Source: Calliopsis andreniformis | Taxonomy: Eukaryota; Arthropoda; Insecta; Hymenoptera; Andrenidae | Direction of reading: 5' to 3' | Length of the DNA: 64,000 nucleotides | Assembly (NCBI RefSeq): GCF_051401765.1 | Contig: NW_027480423.1 | Coordinates: forward strand, 10,540,001 to 10,604,000 | Shown: positions 1 through 13,129 of the stretch, one piece after another | Numbering within the stretch: position 1 is the first letter of the stretch | Layout: the number at the start of each line of letters is the position of its first letter | Position numbers and translations under genes: made by a program | Notes under the pieces: model-generated | Database searches by the model: none | Seen by the model: only the letters and a program-made list of their open reading frames with translations | What the model was told of the DNA's origin: nothing

Positions 1-754
1 AGCTTTTCGATCTCGTGGAGCAACGCCCTAGAGTGAAACCTAGGTTACCCGGAACTTAGACATGACCAGTACTTTCACACTGGTTGCAGTTACTCCTGTT
101 ATGCGATGGTAAAACTGTTGCACCTTTATTGTATTTTGTGCTTCTGGCGTTGACATCTAAGGCCCTAACTGTTTGATCTGGTGGAGCAACGCCCTAGAGT
201 GAAGCCTAGGTTGCCCGGAACGTAGAAATGACCATAGGTTTCACACTGGTTGCTATTATTCGTCTTATACGATGGAAAAACTGTTATACTTATATTGTAT
301 TTTATGCTTCTGTCGGTGACTTCTTAGGCCCTAACTATTCGACCTGGTGGAACAACACCCTAGAGTGAAGCCTAGGTTGCCTGGAACGTAGAAATGACCA
401 TCACTTTCCCACGGGTTGCAATTATTCCTGTTACAGGATGGATAGACTGTTGTATTTTTATTGTATTTTATGCTTCACGCGTTGACTTCTGAGGCCGTAG
501 CTATTCGATGTCGTGGATGAACGCCATAGAGTGAAGCCTAGGTTGCCCGGAACGTAGAAATGTCCATATCTTTCACACTGTTTGCAATTATTCATTCAAT
601 ATGATGGAAAAGCTGTTGTATTTATATCGTATTTTATGCTTCGGGCGTTGACTTCTTAGGCACTAACATTTCGATCTGGTGGAGCACGCCCTAGAGTGAA
701 GCCTAGGTTGCTCGGAATGTAGAAATGACCATAACTTTCACACTGGTTGCAATT

Positions 755-771
755 ATTCGTTTTATACGATG
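755..771 (+). other. CENP-B-box-like motif in the monomer (example copy)
   Basis: The segment ATTCGTTTTATACGATG can be laid on the mammalian CENP-B box core NTTCGNNNNANNCGGGN. TTCG, the central A and CG agree and the last GG is AT, giving 7 of 9 defined bases. The same segment occurs in a large share of monomers, while others have ATTCCTGTTATACG or ATTCATTTTATACG, which break the TTCG. A 7/9 match is expected about 0.4 times by chance in a 166-bp unit on two strands (rough hand estimate), so this is weak evidence for a binding site. Confidence 0.2.
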
Positions 772-2379
772 GAAAAACTGTTGTATATTTATTGCATTTT
801 ATGCTTCGGGCATTGACTTCTAAGGCCCTAACTACTCGATCTGGTGGAACAACGCCCTAGGGTGAAGCCTGGGTTGCCCGGAACGTAGAAATGACCATAA
901 CCTTTACACTGCTAGCATTTATTCGTTTTATACAATGGAAAAACTGTTCTATTTATTTTGCATTTAATGCTTCGGGCGTTGACTTCTAAGGCCCGAACTG
1001 ATTGATCTGGAGGAGCAACGCCCTAGAGTGAAGCCTAGATTGCCCGGAACGTTGAAATGACCATAAATTTCACACTGGTTGCTAATATTCGTCTTATACG
1101 ATGGAAAAACTGTTATATTTATATTGTATTTTATACTTATGGCGTTGAATTCTTAGTCCCAAGCTATTTGATCTGGTGGAGCAACGCCCTAAAGTGAAAC
1201 CTAGGTTACCCGGAACGTAGAAATGACCAGTACTTTCACACTGTTTGCAGTTATTCCTGTTATACGATGGAAAAACTGTTGCATTTTTTGTATTTTATGC
1301 TTCCGGCGTTGACTTCTAAGGCCCTAACTATTCGAAAAGGAGGAGCAACGCCCTAGAGTGAAACCTAGGTTGCTGGAAATGTAGAAATGACCATAACTTT
1401 CACACTGGTTGCAATTATTCATTTTATACGATGGAAAAACTGTTGTACATATATTGTATTTTACTCTTATGACGTTGAAGTGTAAGTCCCTAGCTATTCG
1501 ATATGGTGGAGCAACACCCTAGAGTAAAACCTAGGTTACCCGGAACGTAGATATGACCAGTACTTTCATACTGTTTGCAGTTATTCCTGTTACACGATGG
1601 AAAAACTTTTGCATCTATATTGTATTTTATGCTTCTGGCGTCGACTTCTAAGGCCCTAGATATTCGATTTGGTGGAGCAACGCCCTAGAGTGCGGCCTAG
1701 GTTGCCCGGTACGTAGAAATGTCCATTACTTTCACACTGGTTGCTATTATTCGTTTTATACGATGGAAAATCTGTTGTATTTATGTTGCATTTTATGCTT
1801 CTGGCGTTGACTTCTTAGGCCCTAACTATTTGAACTGGTGGAGCAACGGCCTAGAGTGAAGCCTAGGTTGCCCGGAACGTAGAAATGACCATAACTTTCA
1901 CACTGGTTGCTATAATTCGTTTTATATGATGGATAAACTGTTGTATTTATATTGTATTTTATGCCTCTGGCGTTCACTTCTTAGGCCCTAACTATTCGAT
2001 CTGGTGGATCAACGCCCTAGGGTGAAACCTAGGTTGCCCGGAACGTAGAAATGACCATAACTTTTACACTGGTAGCTTTTATTCGTTTTATGCAATGGAA
2101 AAACTGTTCTATTTATTTTGCATTTTATGCTTCGGGCGTTGACTTCTAAGGCCCTAACTGATTGATCTGGAGGAGCAACGCCCTAGTGTGAAGCCTAGGT
2201 TGCCCGGAACGTAGAAAAGACCATAACCTTTACACTGGTAGCAATTATTCGTTTTATACAATGGAAAGACCGTCCTATTTATTTTGTATTTTATGCTTCG
2301 GGCGTTGACTTCTAAGGCCCTAACTGTTTGATCTGGTGGAGCAACGCCCTAGATTGAAGCCTAGGTTGCCCGGAACGTA

Positions 2380-4475
2380 GAAATGACCATAACTTTCACA
2401 CTGGTTGCTATTATTCGTTTTATACGATGGAAAAGCTGTTGTATTTATATCGTACTTTATGCTTCTGGCGTTGACTTCTAATGCCCTCAACTATTCGATC
2501 TGGTGGAGCAACGCACTAGAGCGAAGCCTAGGTTGCCCGGAACGTAGAAATGACCATTACTTTCACACTGTTTGTAATTATTCATTTTATACGATGGAAA
2601 AGCTGTTGTATTTATATTGCATTTTATTCTTCTGGCGTTGACTTTTAAGGCCGTAGCTATTAGATGTGGTGGAGCAACGCCCTAGAGTGTCGCATAGGTT
2701 GCCCGGAACGTAGACATGACCATTACTTTCACAATGTTTGCAAATATTCATTTTATGCGATGGAAAAACTGTTGTACTTATATTGTATTTTATTCTTCTG
2801 GCGTTGAATTCTAAGTCCCTAGCTTTTCGATCTCGTGGAGCAACGCCCTAGAGTGAAACCTAGGTTACCCGGAACGTAGAAATGACCAGTGCTTTCACAC
2901 TGGTTGCAGTTATTCCTCTTATACGATGGAAAAACTGTTGCACCTTTATTGTATTTTATGCTTCTGGCGTTCACATCTAAGGCCCTAACTGTTTGATCTG
3001 GTGGAGCAACGCCCTAGGGTGAAGCCTAGGTTGCCCGGAACGTAGAAATGACCATAACTTTCACACTGGTTGCTATTATTCGTTTTATACGATGGAAAAA
3101 TTGTTATATTTGTATTGTACTTTATGCTTGTGGCGTAGACTTCTTAGGCCCTAACTATTCGATCTGGTGGAACAACACCCTAGAGTGAAGCCTAGGTTGC
3201 CTGGAATGTAGAAATGACCATGACTTTTACACGGGTTGCAATTATTCCTGTTATAGAATGGAAAGACTGTTGTATTTTTATTGTATTTTATGCTTCACGC
3301 GTTGACTTCTGAGGCCGTAGCTATTCGATGTGGTGGATGAACGCCTTAGAGTGAAGCCTAGGTTGCCCGGAACGTAGAAATGTCCATATCTTTCACACTG
3401 TTTGCAATTATTCATTTTATACGATGGCAATGCTGTTGTATTTATATTGTATTTTATGCTTCTGGCGTTCACTTCTTAGGCCCTAACTATTCGATCTGGT
3501 GGATCAACGCCCTAGGGTGAAGCCTAGGTTGCCCGGAACGTAGAAATGACCATAACTTTTACACTGGTAGCTATTATTCGTTTTATGCAATGGAAAAACT
3601 GTTCTATTTATTTTGCATTTTATGCTTCGGGCGTTGACTTCTAAGGCACTAACTGATTCATCTGGAGGAGCAACACCCTAGTGTGAAGCCTAGGTTGCCC
3701 GGAACGTAGAAATGACCATAACTTTCACACTGGTTGCTATTATTCGTTTTATACGATGGAAAAGCTGTTGTATTTATATCGTATTTTATGCTTCTGGCGT
3801 TGACTTCTAATTCCCTCAACTATTCGATCTGGTGGAGAAACGCCCTAGAGCGAAGCCTAGGTTGCCCGGAACGTAGAAATGACCATTACTTTCACACTGT
3901 TTGCAATTATGCATTTTATACGATGGAAAAGCTGTTGTATTTATATTGCATTTTATTCTTCTGGCGTTGACTTTTAAGGCCGTAGCTGTTAGATGTGGTG
4001 GAGCAACGCCCTAGAGTGTCGCATAGGTTGCCCGGAACGTAGAAATGACCATTACTTTCACAATGTTTGCAAATATTCATTTTATGCGATGGAAAAACTG
4101 TTGTACTTATATTGTATTTTATTCTTCTGGCGTTGAATTCTAAGTCCCTAGCTTTTCGATCTCGTGGAGCAACGCCCTAGAGCGAAACCTAGGTTACCCG
4201 GAACGTAGAAATGACCAGTGCTTTCACACTGGTTGCAGTTATTCCTGTTATACGATGGAAAAACTGTTGCACCTTTATTGTATTTTATGCTTCTGGCGTT
4301 CACATCTAAGGCTGTTTGATCTGGTGGAGGAACGCCCTAGAGTGAAGCCTAGGTTGCCCGGAACGTAGAAATGACCATAACTTTCACACTGGTTGCTATT
4401 ATTCGTTTTAAACGATGGAAAAACTGTTATATTTATATTGTATTTTATGCTTCTGGCGTTGACTTCTTAGGCCCT
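2380..4475. repeat. 8-monomer (1329-bp) internal periodicity in block A
   Basis: The stretch from about 2380 to 3150 recurs at about 3709-4475 with an offset of 1329 bp, eight monomers plus one base. The shared markers are a CCCTCAAC insertion, the TGTCGCATAGG monomer, the TTGAATTCTAAGTCCCTAGC monomer end and the AGTGCTTTCACAC monomer. Part of it (about 3709-4150) occurs a third time at 6028-6469. The copies differ more from each other than the two A superblocks do, so this periodicity is older than the superblock duplication. The second copy lost 6 bp (CCCTAA) near 4310. Confidence 0.75.
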
Positions 4476-6469
4476 AACATTTCGATCTGGTGGAGGAACG
4501 CTCTACAGTGAAGCCTATGTTGCCCGGAACGTAGATATGACCATAACCTTCACACAGGTTGCATTTACTCGTTTTATACGGTGTAAAGGCTGTTGTGTTT
4601 ATTTTGTATTTTATTATTCTGGTGTTGACTTCTTAGTCCCTAACTATTCGATCTGGTGGAGCAACGCCCTAGAGTGAAGCCTAGGATGCGCGGAACGTAG
4701 AAATGACCATAACTTTCACACTGGTAGCAATTATTCGTTTTATACGATGGAAAAACTGTTTTATTTATTTTGTATTTTATGCTTCGGGCGTTGACTTCTA
4801 AGGCCCTGACTATTCGATCTGGTGGAGCAACGCCCTAGAGTGAAGCCTAGGTTGCCCGGCACGTAGAAGTGACCATAACTTTCACACTGGTTGCTATCAT
4901 TCGTTTTATATGATGGAAAAACTGTTGTATTTATATTGTATTTTATGCTTCTGGCGTTCACTTCTTAGGCCCTAACTATTCGATTTGGTGGAACAACGGC
5001 CTAGAGTGAAGCCTAGGTGGCCCGGAACGTAGAAATGACCATAACTTTTACACTGGTAGCTTTTATTCGTTTTATGCAATGGAAAAACTGTTCTATTTAT
5101 TTTGCATTTTATGCTTCGGGCGTTGACTTCTAAGGCCCTAACTGATTGATCTGGAGGAGCAACGCCCTAGTGTGAAGCCTAGGTTGCCCGGAACGTAGAA
5201 AAGACCATAACTTTTACACTGGTAGCAATTATTCGTTTTATACAATGGAAAAACCGTCCTATTTATTTTGTATTTTATGCTTCGGGCGTTGACTTCTAAG
5301 GCCCTAACTGTTTGATCTGGTGAAGCAACGCCCTAGATTGAAGCCTAGGTTGCCCGGAACGTAGAAATGACCATAACTTTCACACTGGTTGCTATTATTC
5401 GTTTTATACGATGGAAAAACTGTTATATTTATATTGTATTTTATGCTTCTGGCGTTGACTTCTTAGGCCCTAACTATTCGATCTGGTGGAACAACACCCT
5501 AGAGTGAAGCCTAAGTTGCCTGGAACGTAGAAATGACCATCACTTTTACACGGGTTGCAATTATTCCTGTTATAGAATGGAAAGACTGTTGTATTTTTAT
5601 TGTATTTTATGCTTCACGCGTTGACTTCTGAGGCCGTAGCTATTCGATGTAGTGGATGAACGCCTTAGAGTGAAGTCTAGGTTGCCCGGAACGTAGAAAT
5701 GTCCATATCTTTCACACTGTTTGCAATTATTCATTTTATACGATGGCAATGCTGTTGTATTTATATCGTATTTTATGCTTCTGGCGTTCACTTCTTAGTC
5801 CCTAACTATTCGATCTGGTGGATCAACGCCCTAGGGTGAAGCCTATGTTGCCCGGAACGTAGAAATGACCATAACTTTTACACTGGTAGCTATTATTCGT
5901 TTTATGCAATGGAAAAACTGTTCTATTTATTTTGCATTTTATGCTTCGGGCGTTGACTTCTAAGGCCCTAACTGATTGATCTGGAGGAGCAACACCCTAG
6001 TGTGAAGCCTAGGTTGCCCGGAACGTAGAAATGACCATAACTTTCACACTGGTTGCTATTATTCGTTTTATACGATGGAAAAGCTGTTGTATTTATATCG
6101 TATTTTATGCTTCTGGCGTTGACTTCTAATTCCCTCAACTATTCGATCTGGTGGAGCAACGCCCTAGAGCGAAGCCTAGGTTGCCCGGAACGTAGAAATG
6201 ACCATTACTTTCACACTGTTTGCAATTATTCATTTTATACGATGGAAAAGCTGTTGTATTTATATTGCATTTTATTCTTCTGGCGTTGACTTTTAAGGCC
6301 GTAGCTATTAGATGTGGTGGAGCAACGCCCTAGAGTGTCGCATAGGTTGCCCGGAACGTAGAAATGACCATTACTTTCACAATGTTTGCAAATATTCATT
6401 TTATGCGATGGAAAAACTGTTGTACTTATATTGTATTTTATTCTTCTGGCGTTGAATTCTAAGTCCCTA

Positions 6470-7132
6470 ACTGTTTGATCTGGTGGAGCAACGCCCTAGA
6501 GTGGAGCCTAGGTTGCCCGGAACGTAGAAAAGACCATAACTTTTACACTGGTAGCAATTATTCGTTTTATACAATGGAAAAACTGTTCTTTTTATTTTGT
6601 ATTTAATGCGTCGGGTGTTGACTTCTATGGCCCTAACTGTTGGATCTGGTGGAGCAACGACCTAGTGTGAAGCCCAGATTGCCCGGAACGTTGAAATGAC
6701 CATAACTTTCACACTGGTTGCTATTATTCGTTTTATACAGTGGAAAAACTGTTATATTTATATTGTATTTTATGCTTCTGGCGTTGACTTCTTAGGCCCT
6801 AACTATACGATCTGGTGGAACATCGCCCTAGAGTGAAGTCTAGGTTGCCTGGAACGTAGAAATGACCATCACTTTCACACGGGTTGCAATCATTCCTGTT
6901 ATGGGATGGAAAGACTGTTGTATTTTTATTGTATTTTATACTTCAGGCGTTGACTTCTGAGGCCGTAGCTATTCGATGTGGTGGAAGAACGCTATAGAGT
7001 GAAGCCTAGGTTGCCCGGAACGTAGAAATGACCATTACTTTCACAATGTATGCAAATATTCATTTTATACGATGGAGAAACTGTTGTACCTATACTGTCT
7101 TTTATTCTTCTGGCGTTGAATTCTATGTCCCT
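6470..7132. repeat. Four monomers between the two A superblocks
   Basis: These 663 bp are ordinary satellite monomers in register that lie between the two copies of block A. Nothing other than satellite is present. The corresponding point after copy 2 (14760) continues with a different monomer order, so this segment marks either the remainder of the ancestral repeat unit or a later rearrangement. Confidence 0.8.
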
Positions 7133-10100
7133 AGCTTTTCGATCTCGTGGAGCAACGCCCTAGAGTGAAACCTAGGTTACCCGGAACTTAGACATGACCA
7201 GTACTTTCACACTGGTTGCAGTTACTCCTGTTATGCGATGGTAAAACTGTTGCACCTTTATTGTATTTTGTGCTTCTGGCGTTGACATCTAAGGCCCTAA
7301 CTGTTTGATCTGGTGGAGCAACGCCCTAGAGTGAAGCCTAGGTTGCCCGGAACGTAGAAATGACCATAGGTTTCACACTGGTTGCTATTATTCGTCTTAT
7401 ACGATGGAAAAACTGTTATACTTATATTGTATTTTATGCTTCTGTCGGTGACTTCTTAGGCCCTAACTATTCGACCTGGTGGAACAACACCCTAGAGTGA
7501 AGCCTAGGTTGCCTGGAACGTAGAAATGACCATCACTTTCCCACGGGTTGCAATTATTCCTGTTACAGGATGGATAGACTGTTGTATTTTTATTGTATTT
7601 TATGCTTCACGCGTTGACTTCTGAGGCCGTAGCTATTCGATGTCGTGGATGAACGCCATAGAGTGAAGCCTAGGTTGCCCGGAACGTAGAAATGTCCATA
7701 TCTTTCACACTGTTTGCAATTATTCATTCAATATGATGGAAAAGCTGTTGTATTTATATCGTATTTTATGCTTCGGGCGTTGACTTCTTAGGCACTAACA
7801 TTTCGATTTGGTGGAGCACGCCCTAGAGTGAAGCCTAGGTTGCTCGGAATGTAGAAATGACCATAACTTTCACACTGGTTGCAATTATTCGTTTTATACG
7901 ATGGAAAAACTGTTGTATATTTATTGCATTTTATGCTTCGGGCATTGACTTCTAAGGCCCTAACTACTCGATCTGGTGGAACAACGCCCTAGGGTGAAGC
8001 CTGGGTTGCCCGGAACGTAGAAATGACCATAACCTTTACACTGCTAGCATTTATTCGTTTTATACAATGGAAAAACTGTTCTATTTATTTTGCATTTAAT
8101 GCTTCGGGCGTTGACTTCTAAGGCCCGAACTGATTGATCTGGAGGAGCAACGCCCTAGAGTGAAGCCTAGATTGCCCGGAACGTTGAAATGACCATAAAT
8201 TTCACACTGGTTGCTAATATTCGTCTTATACGATGGAAAAACTGTTATATTTATATTGTATTTTATACTTATGGCGTTGAATTCTTAGTCCCAAGCTATT
8301 TGATCTGGTGGAGCAACGCCCTAAAGTGAAACCTAGGTTACCCGGAACGTAGAAATGACCAGTACTTTCACACTGTTTGCAGTTATTCCTGTTATACGAT
8401 GGAAAAACTGTTGCATCTTTATTGTATTTTATGCTTCCGGCGTTGACTTCTAAGGCCCTAACTATTCGAAAAGGAGGAGCAACGCCCTAGAGTGAAACCT
8501 AGGTTGCTGGAAATGTAGAAATGACCATAACTTTCACACTGGTTGCAATTATTCATTTTATACGATGGAAAAACTGTTGTACATATATTGTATTTTACTC
8601 TTATGACGTTGAAGTGTAAGTCCCTAGCTATTCGATATGGTGGAGCAACACCCTAGAGTAAAACCTAGGTTACCCGGAACGTAGATATGACCAGTACTTT
8701 CATACTGTTTGCAGTTATTCCTGTTACACGATGGAAAAACTTTTGCATCTATATTGTATTTTATGCTTCTGGCGTCGACTTCTAAGGCCCTAGATATTCG
8801 ATTTGGTGGAGCAACGCCCTAGAGTGCGGCCTAGGTTGCCCGGTACGTAGAAATGTCCATTACTTTCACACTGGTTGCTATTATTCGTTTTATACGATGG
8901 AAAATCTGTTGTATTTATGTTGCATTTTATGCTTCTGGCGTTGACTTCTTAGGCCCTAACTATTTGAACTGGTGGAGCAACGGCCTAGAGTGAAGCCTAG
9001 GTTGCCCGGAACGTAGAAATGACCATAACTTTCACACTGGTTGCTATAATTCGTTTTATATGATGGATAAACTGTTGTATTTATATTGTATTTTATGCTT
9101 CTGGCGTTCACTTCTTAGGCCCTAACTATTCGATCTGGTGGATCAACGCCCTAGGGTGAAACCTAGGTTGCCCGGAACGTAGAAATGACCATAACTTTTA
9201 CACTGGTAGCTTTTATTCGTTTTATGCAATGGAAAAACTGTTCTATTTATTTTGCATTTTATGCTTCGGGCGTTGACTTCTAAGGCCCTAACTGATTGAT
9301 CTGGAGGAGCAACGCCCTAGTGTGAAGCCTAGGTTGCCCGGAACGTAGAAAAGACCATAACCTTTACACTGGTAGCAATTATTCGTTTTATACAATGGAA
9401 AGACCGTCCTATTTATTTTGTATTTTATGCTTCGGGCGTTGACTTCTAAGGCCCTAACTGTTTGATCTGGTGGAGCAACGCCCTAGATTGAAGCCTAGGT
9501 TGCCCGGAACGTAGAAATGACCATAACTTTCACACTGGTTGCTATTATTCGTTTTATACGATGGAAAAGCTGTTGTATTTATATCGTACTTTATGCTTCT
9601 GGCGTTGACTTCTAATGCCCTCAACTATTCGATCTGGTGGAGCAACGCACTAGAGCGAAGCCTAGGTTGCCCGGAACGTAGAAATGACCATTACTTTCAC
9701 ACTGTTTGTAATTATTCATTTTATACGATGGAAAAGCTGTTGTATTTATATTGCATTTTATTCTTCTGGCGTTGACTTTTAAGGCCGTAGCTATTAGATG
9801 TGGTGGAGCAACGCCCTAGAGTGTCGCATAGGTTGCCCGGAACGTAGACATGACCATTACTTTCACAATGTTTGCAAATATTCATTTTATGCGATGGAAA
9901 AACTGTTGTACTTATATTGTATTTATTCTTCTGGCGTTGAATTCTAAGTCCCTAGCTTTTCGATCTCGTGGAGCAACGCCCTAGAGTGAAACCTAGGTTA
10001 CCCGGAACGTAGAAATGACCAGTGCTTTCACACTGGTTGCAGTTATTCCTCTTATACGATGGAAAAACTGTTGCACCTTTATTGTATTTTATGCTTCTGG

Positions 10101-10815
10101 CGTTCACATCTAAGGCCCTAACTGTTTGATCTGGTGGAGCAACGCCCTAGGGTGAAGCCTAGGTTGCCCGGAACGTAGAAATGACCATAACTTTCACACT
10201 GGTTGCTATTATTCGTTTTATACGATGGAAAAATTGTTATATTTGTATTGTACTTTATGCTTGTGGCGTAGACTTCTTAGGCCCTAACTATTCGATCTGG
10301 TGGAACAACACCCTAGAGTGAAGCCTAGGTTGCCTGGAATGTAGAAATGACCATGACTTTTACACGGGTTGCAATTATTCCTGTTATAGAATGGAAAGAC
10401 TGTTGTATTTTTATTGTATTTTATGCTTCACGCGTTGACTTCTGAGGCCGTAGCTATTCGATGTGGTGGATGAACGCCTTAGAGTGAAGCCTAGGTTGCC
10501 CGGAACGTAGAAATGTCCATATCTTTCACACTGTTTGCAATTATTCATTTTATACGATGGCAATGCTGTTGTATTTATATTGTATTTTATGCTTCTGGCG
10601 TTCACTTCTTAGGCCCTAACTATTCGATCTGGTGGATCAACGCCCTAGGGTGAAGCCTAGGTTGCCCGGAACGTAGAAATGACCATAACTTTTACACTGG
10701 TAGCTATTATTCGTTTTATGCAATGGAAAAACTGTTCTATTTATTTTGCATTTTATGCTTCGGGCGTTGACTTCTAAGGCACTAACTGATTCATCTGGAG
10801 GAGCAACACCCTAGT

Positions 10816-11972
10816 GTGAAGCCTAGGTTGCCCGGAACGTAGAAATGACCATAACTTTCACACTGGTTGCTATTATTCGTTTTATACGATGGAAAAGCTG
10901 TTGTATTTATATCGTATTTTATGCTTCTGGCGTTGACTTCTAATTCCCTCAACTATTCGATCTGGTGGAGAAACGCCCTAGAGCGAAGCCTAGGTTGCCC
11001 GGAACGTAGAAATGACCATTACTTTCACACTGTTTGCAATTATGCATTTTATACGATGGAAAAGCTGTTGTATTTATATTGCATTTTATTCTTCTGGCGT
11101 TGACTTTTAAGGCCGTAGCTGTTAGATGTGGTGGAGCAACGCCCTAGAGTGTCGCATAGGTTGCCCGGAACGTAGAAATGACCATTACTTTCACAATGTT
11201 TGCAAATATTCATTTTATGCGATGGAAAAACTGTTGTACTTATATTGTATTTTATTCTTCTGGCGTTGAATTCTAAGTCCCTAGCTTTTCGATCTCGTGG
11301 AGCAACGCCCTAGAGCGAAACCTAGGTTACCCGGAACGTAGAAATGACCAGTGCTTTCACACTGGTTGCAGTTATTCCTGTTATACGATGGAAAAACTGT
11401 TGCACCTTTATTGTATTTTATGCTTCTGGCGTTCACATCTAAGGCTGTTTGATCTGGTGGAGGAACGCCCTAGAGTGAAGCCTAGGTTGCCCGGAACGTA
11501 GAAATGACCATAACTTTCACACTGGTTGCTATTATTCGTTTTAAACGATGGAAAAACTGTTATATTTATATTGTATTTTATGCTTCTGGCGTTGACTTCT
11601 TAGGCCCTAACATTTCGATCTGGTGGAGGAACGCTCTACAGTGAAGCCTATGTTGCCCGGAACGTAGATATGACCATAACCTTCACACAGGTTGCATTTA
11701 CTCGTTTTATACGGTGTAAAGGCTGTTGTGTTTATTTTGTATTTTATTATTCTGGTGTTGACTTCTTAGTCCCTAACTATTCGATCTGGTGGAGCAACGC
11801 CCTAGAGTGAAGCCTAGGATGCGCGGAACGTAGAAATGACCATAACTTTCACACTGGTAGCAATTATTCGTTTTATACGATGGAAAAACTGTTTTATTTA
11901 TTTTGTATTTTATGCTTCGGGCGTTGACTTCTAAGGCCCTGACTATTCGATCTGGTGGAGCAACGCCCTAGA
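10816..11972. repeat. 7-monomer tandem duplication inside block A copy 2, unit 1
   Basis: This 1157-bp unit equals seven monomers minus a 6-bp deletion plus a 1-bp insertion, both visible inside it. It is followed directly by a second copy at 11973-13129. Copy 1 of block A has this segment once (from about 3683), so the expansion belongs to copy 2 only. Confidence 0.88.
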
Positions 11973-13129
11973 GTGAAGCCTAGGTTGCCCGGAACGTAGA
12001 AATGACCATAACTTTCACACTGGTTGCTATTATTCGTTTTATACGATGGAAAAGCTGTTGTATTTATATCGTATTTTATGCTTCTGGCGTTGACTTCTAA
12101 TTCCCTCAACTATTCGATCTGGTGGAGAAACGCCCTAGAGCGAAGCCTAGGTTGCCCGGAACGTAGAAATGACCATTACTTTCACACTGTTTGCAATTAT
12201 GCATTTTATACGATGGAAAAGCTGTTGTATTTATATTGCATTTTATTCTTCTGGCGTTGACTTTTAAGGCCGTAGCTGTTAGATGTGGTGGAGCAACGCC
12301 CTAGAGTGTCGCATAGGTTGCCCGGAACGTAGAAATGACCATTACTTTCACAATGTTTGCAAATATTCATTTTATGCGATGGAAAAACTGTTGTACTTAT
12401 ATTGTATTTTATTCTTCTGGCGTTGAATTCTAAGTCCCTAGCTTTTCGATCTTGTGGAGCAACGCCCTAGAGCGAAACCTAGGTTACCCGGAACGTAGAA
12501 ATGACCAGTGCTTTCACACTGGTTGCAGTTATTCCTGTTATACGATGGAAAAACTGTTGCACCTTTATTGTATTTTATGCTTCTGGCGTTCACATCTAAG
12601 GCTGTTTGATCTGGTGGAGGAACGCCCTAGAGTGAAGCCTAGGTTGCCCGGAACGTAGAAATGACCATAACTTTCACACTGGTTGCTATTATTCGTTTTA
12701 AACGATGGAAAAACTGTTATATTTATATTGTATTTTATGCTTCTGGCGTTGACTTCTTAGGCCCTAACATTTCGATCTGGTGGAGGAACGCTCTACAGTG
12801 AAGCCTATGTTGCCCGGAACGTAGATATGACCATAACCTTCACACAGGTTGCATTTACTCGTTTTATACGGTGTAAAGGCTGTTGTGTTTATTTTGTATT
12901 TTATTATTCTGGTGTTGACTTCTTAGTCCCTAACTATTCGATCTGGTGGAGCAACGCCCTAGAGTGAAGCCTAGGATGCGCGGAACGTAGAAATGACCAT
13001 AACTTTCACACTGGTAGCAATTATTCGTTTTATACGATGGAAAAACTGTTTTATTTATTTTGTATTTTATGCTTCGGGCGTTGACTTCTAAGGCCCTGAC
13101 TATTCGATCTGGTGGAGCAACGCCCTAGA
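11973..13129. repeat. 7-monomer tandem duplication inside block A copy 2, unit 2
   Basis: Second unit of the 1157-bp duplication. Both indels of unit 1 are kept (the extra C near 12107 and the 6-bp loss near 12600). A private change in a GATCTCGTGG-type monomer at about 12451 (C to T) distinguishes it. The fusion point near 11973 lies inside the CCTAGG-proximal half of a monomer, and register is maintained. Confidence 0.88.

Larger units (their letters stand above)
1..6469. repeat. Superblock A, copy 1 (left end outside window)
   Basis: Bases 1-6469 reappear at 7133-14759. The offset is 7132 bp at the start, 7133 bp by base 4150 and 8290 bp after base 4761, because copy 2 contains an extra 1157-bp duplication. 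Rare variants travel together in both copies, for example GGAACTTAGACATGACC near 51 and 7183, a monomer one base short (GAGCACGCC) near 682, and the 6-bp deletion near 4310. Only scattered substitutions and 1-2 bp indels separate the copies; one lies in the T-rich run near 1273. The similarity ends at 6469, where the next monomer switches to another type. How far the block extends to the left cannot be seen. Confidence 0.9.
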
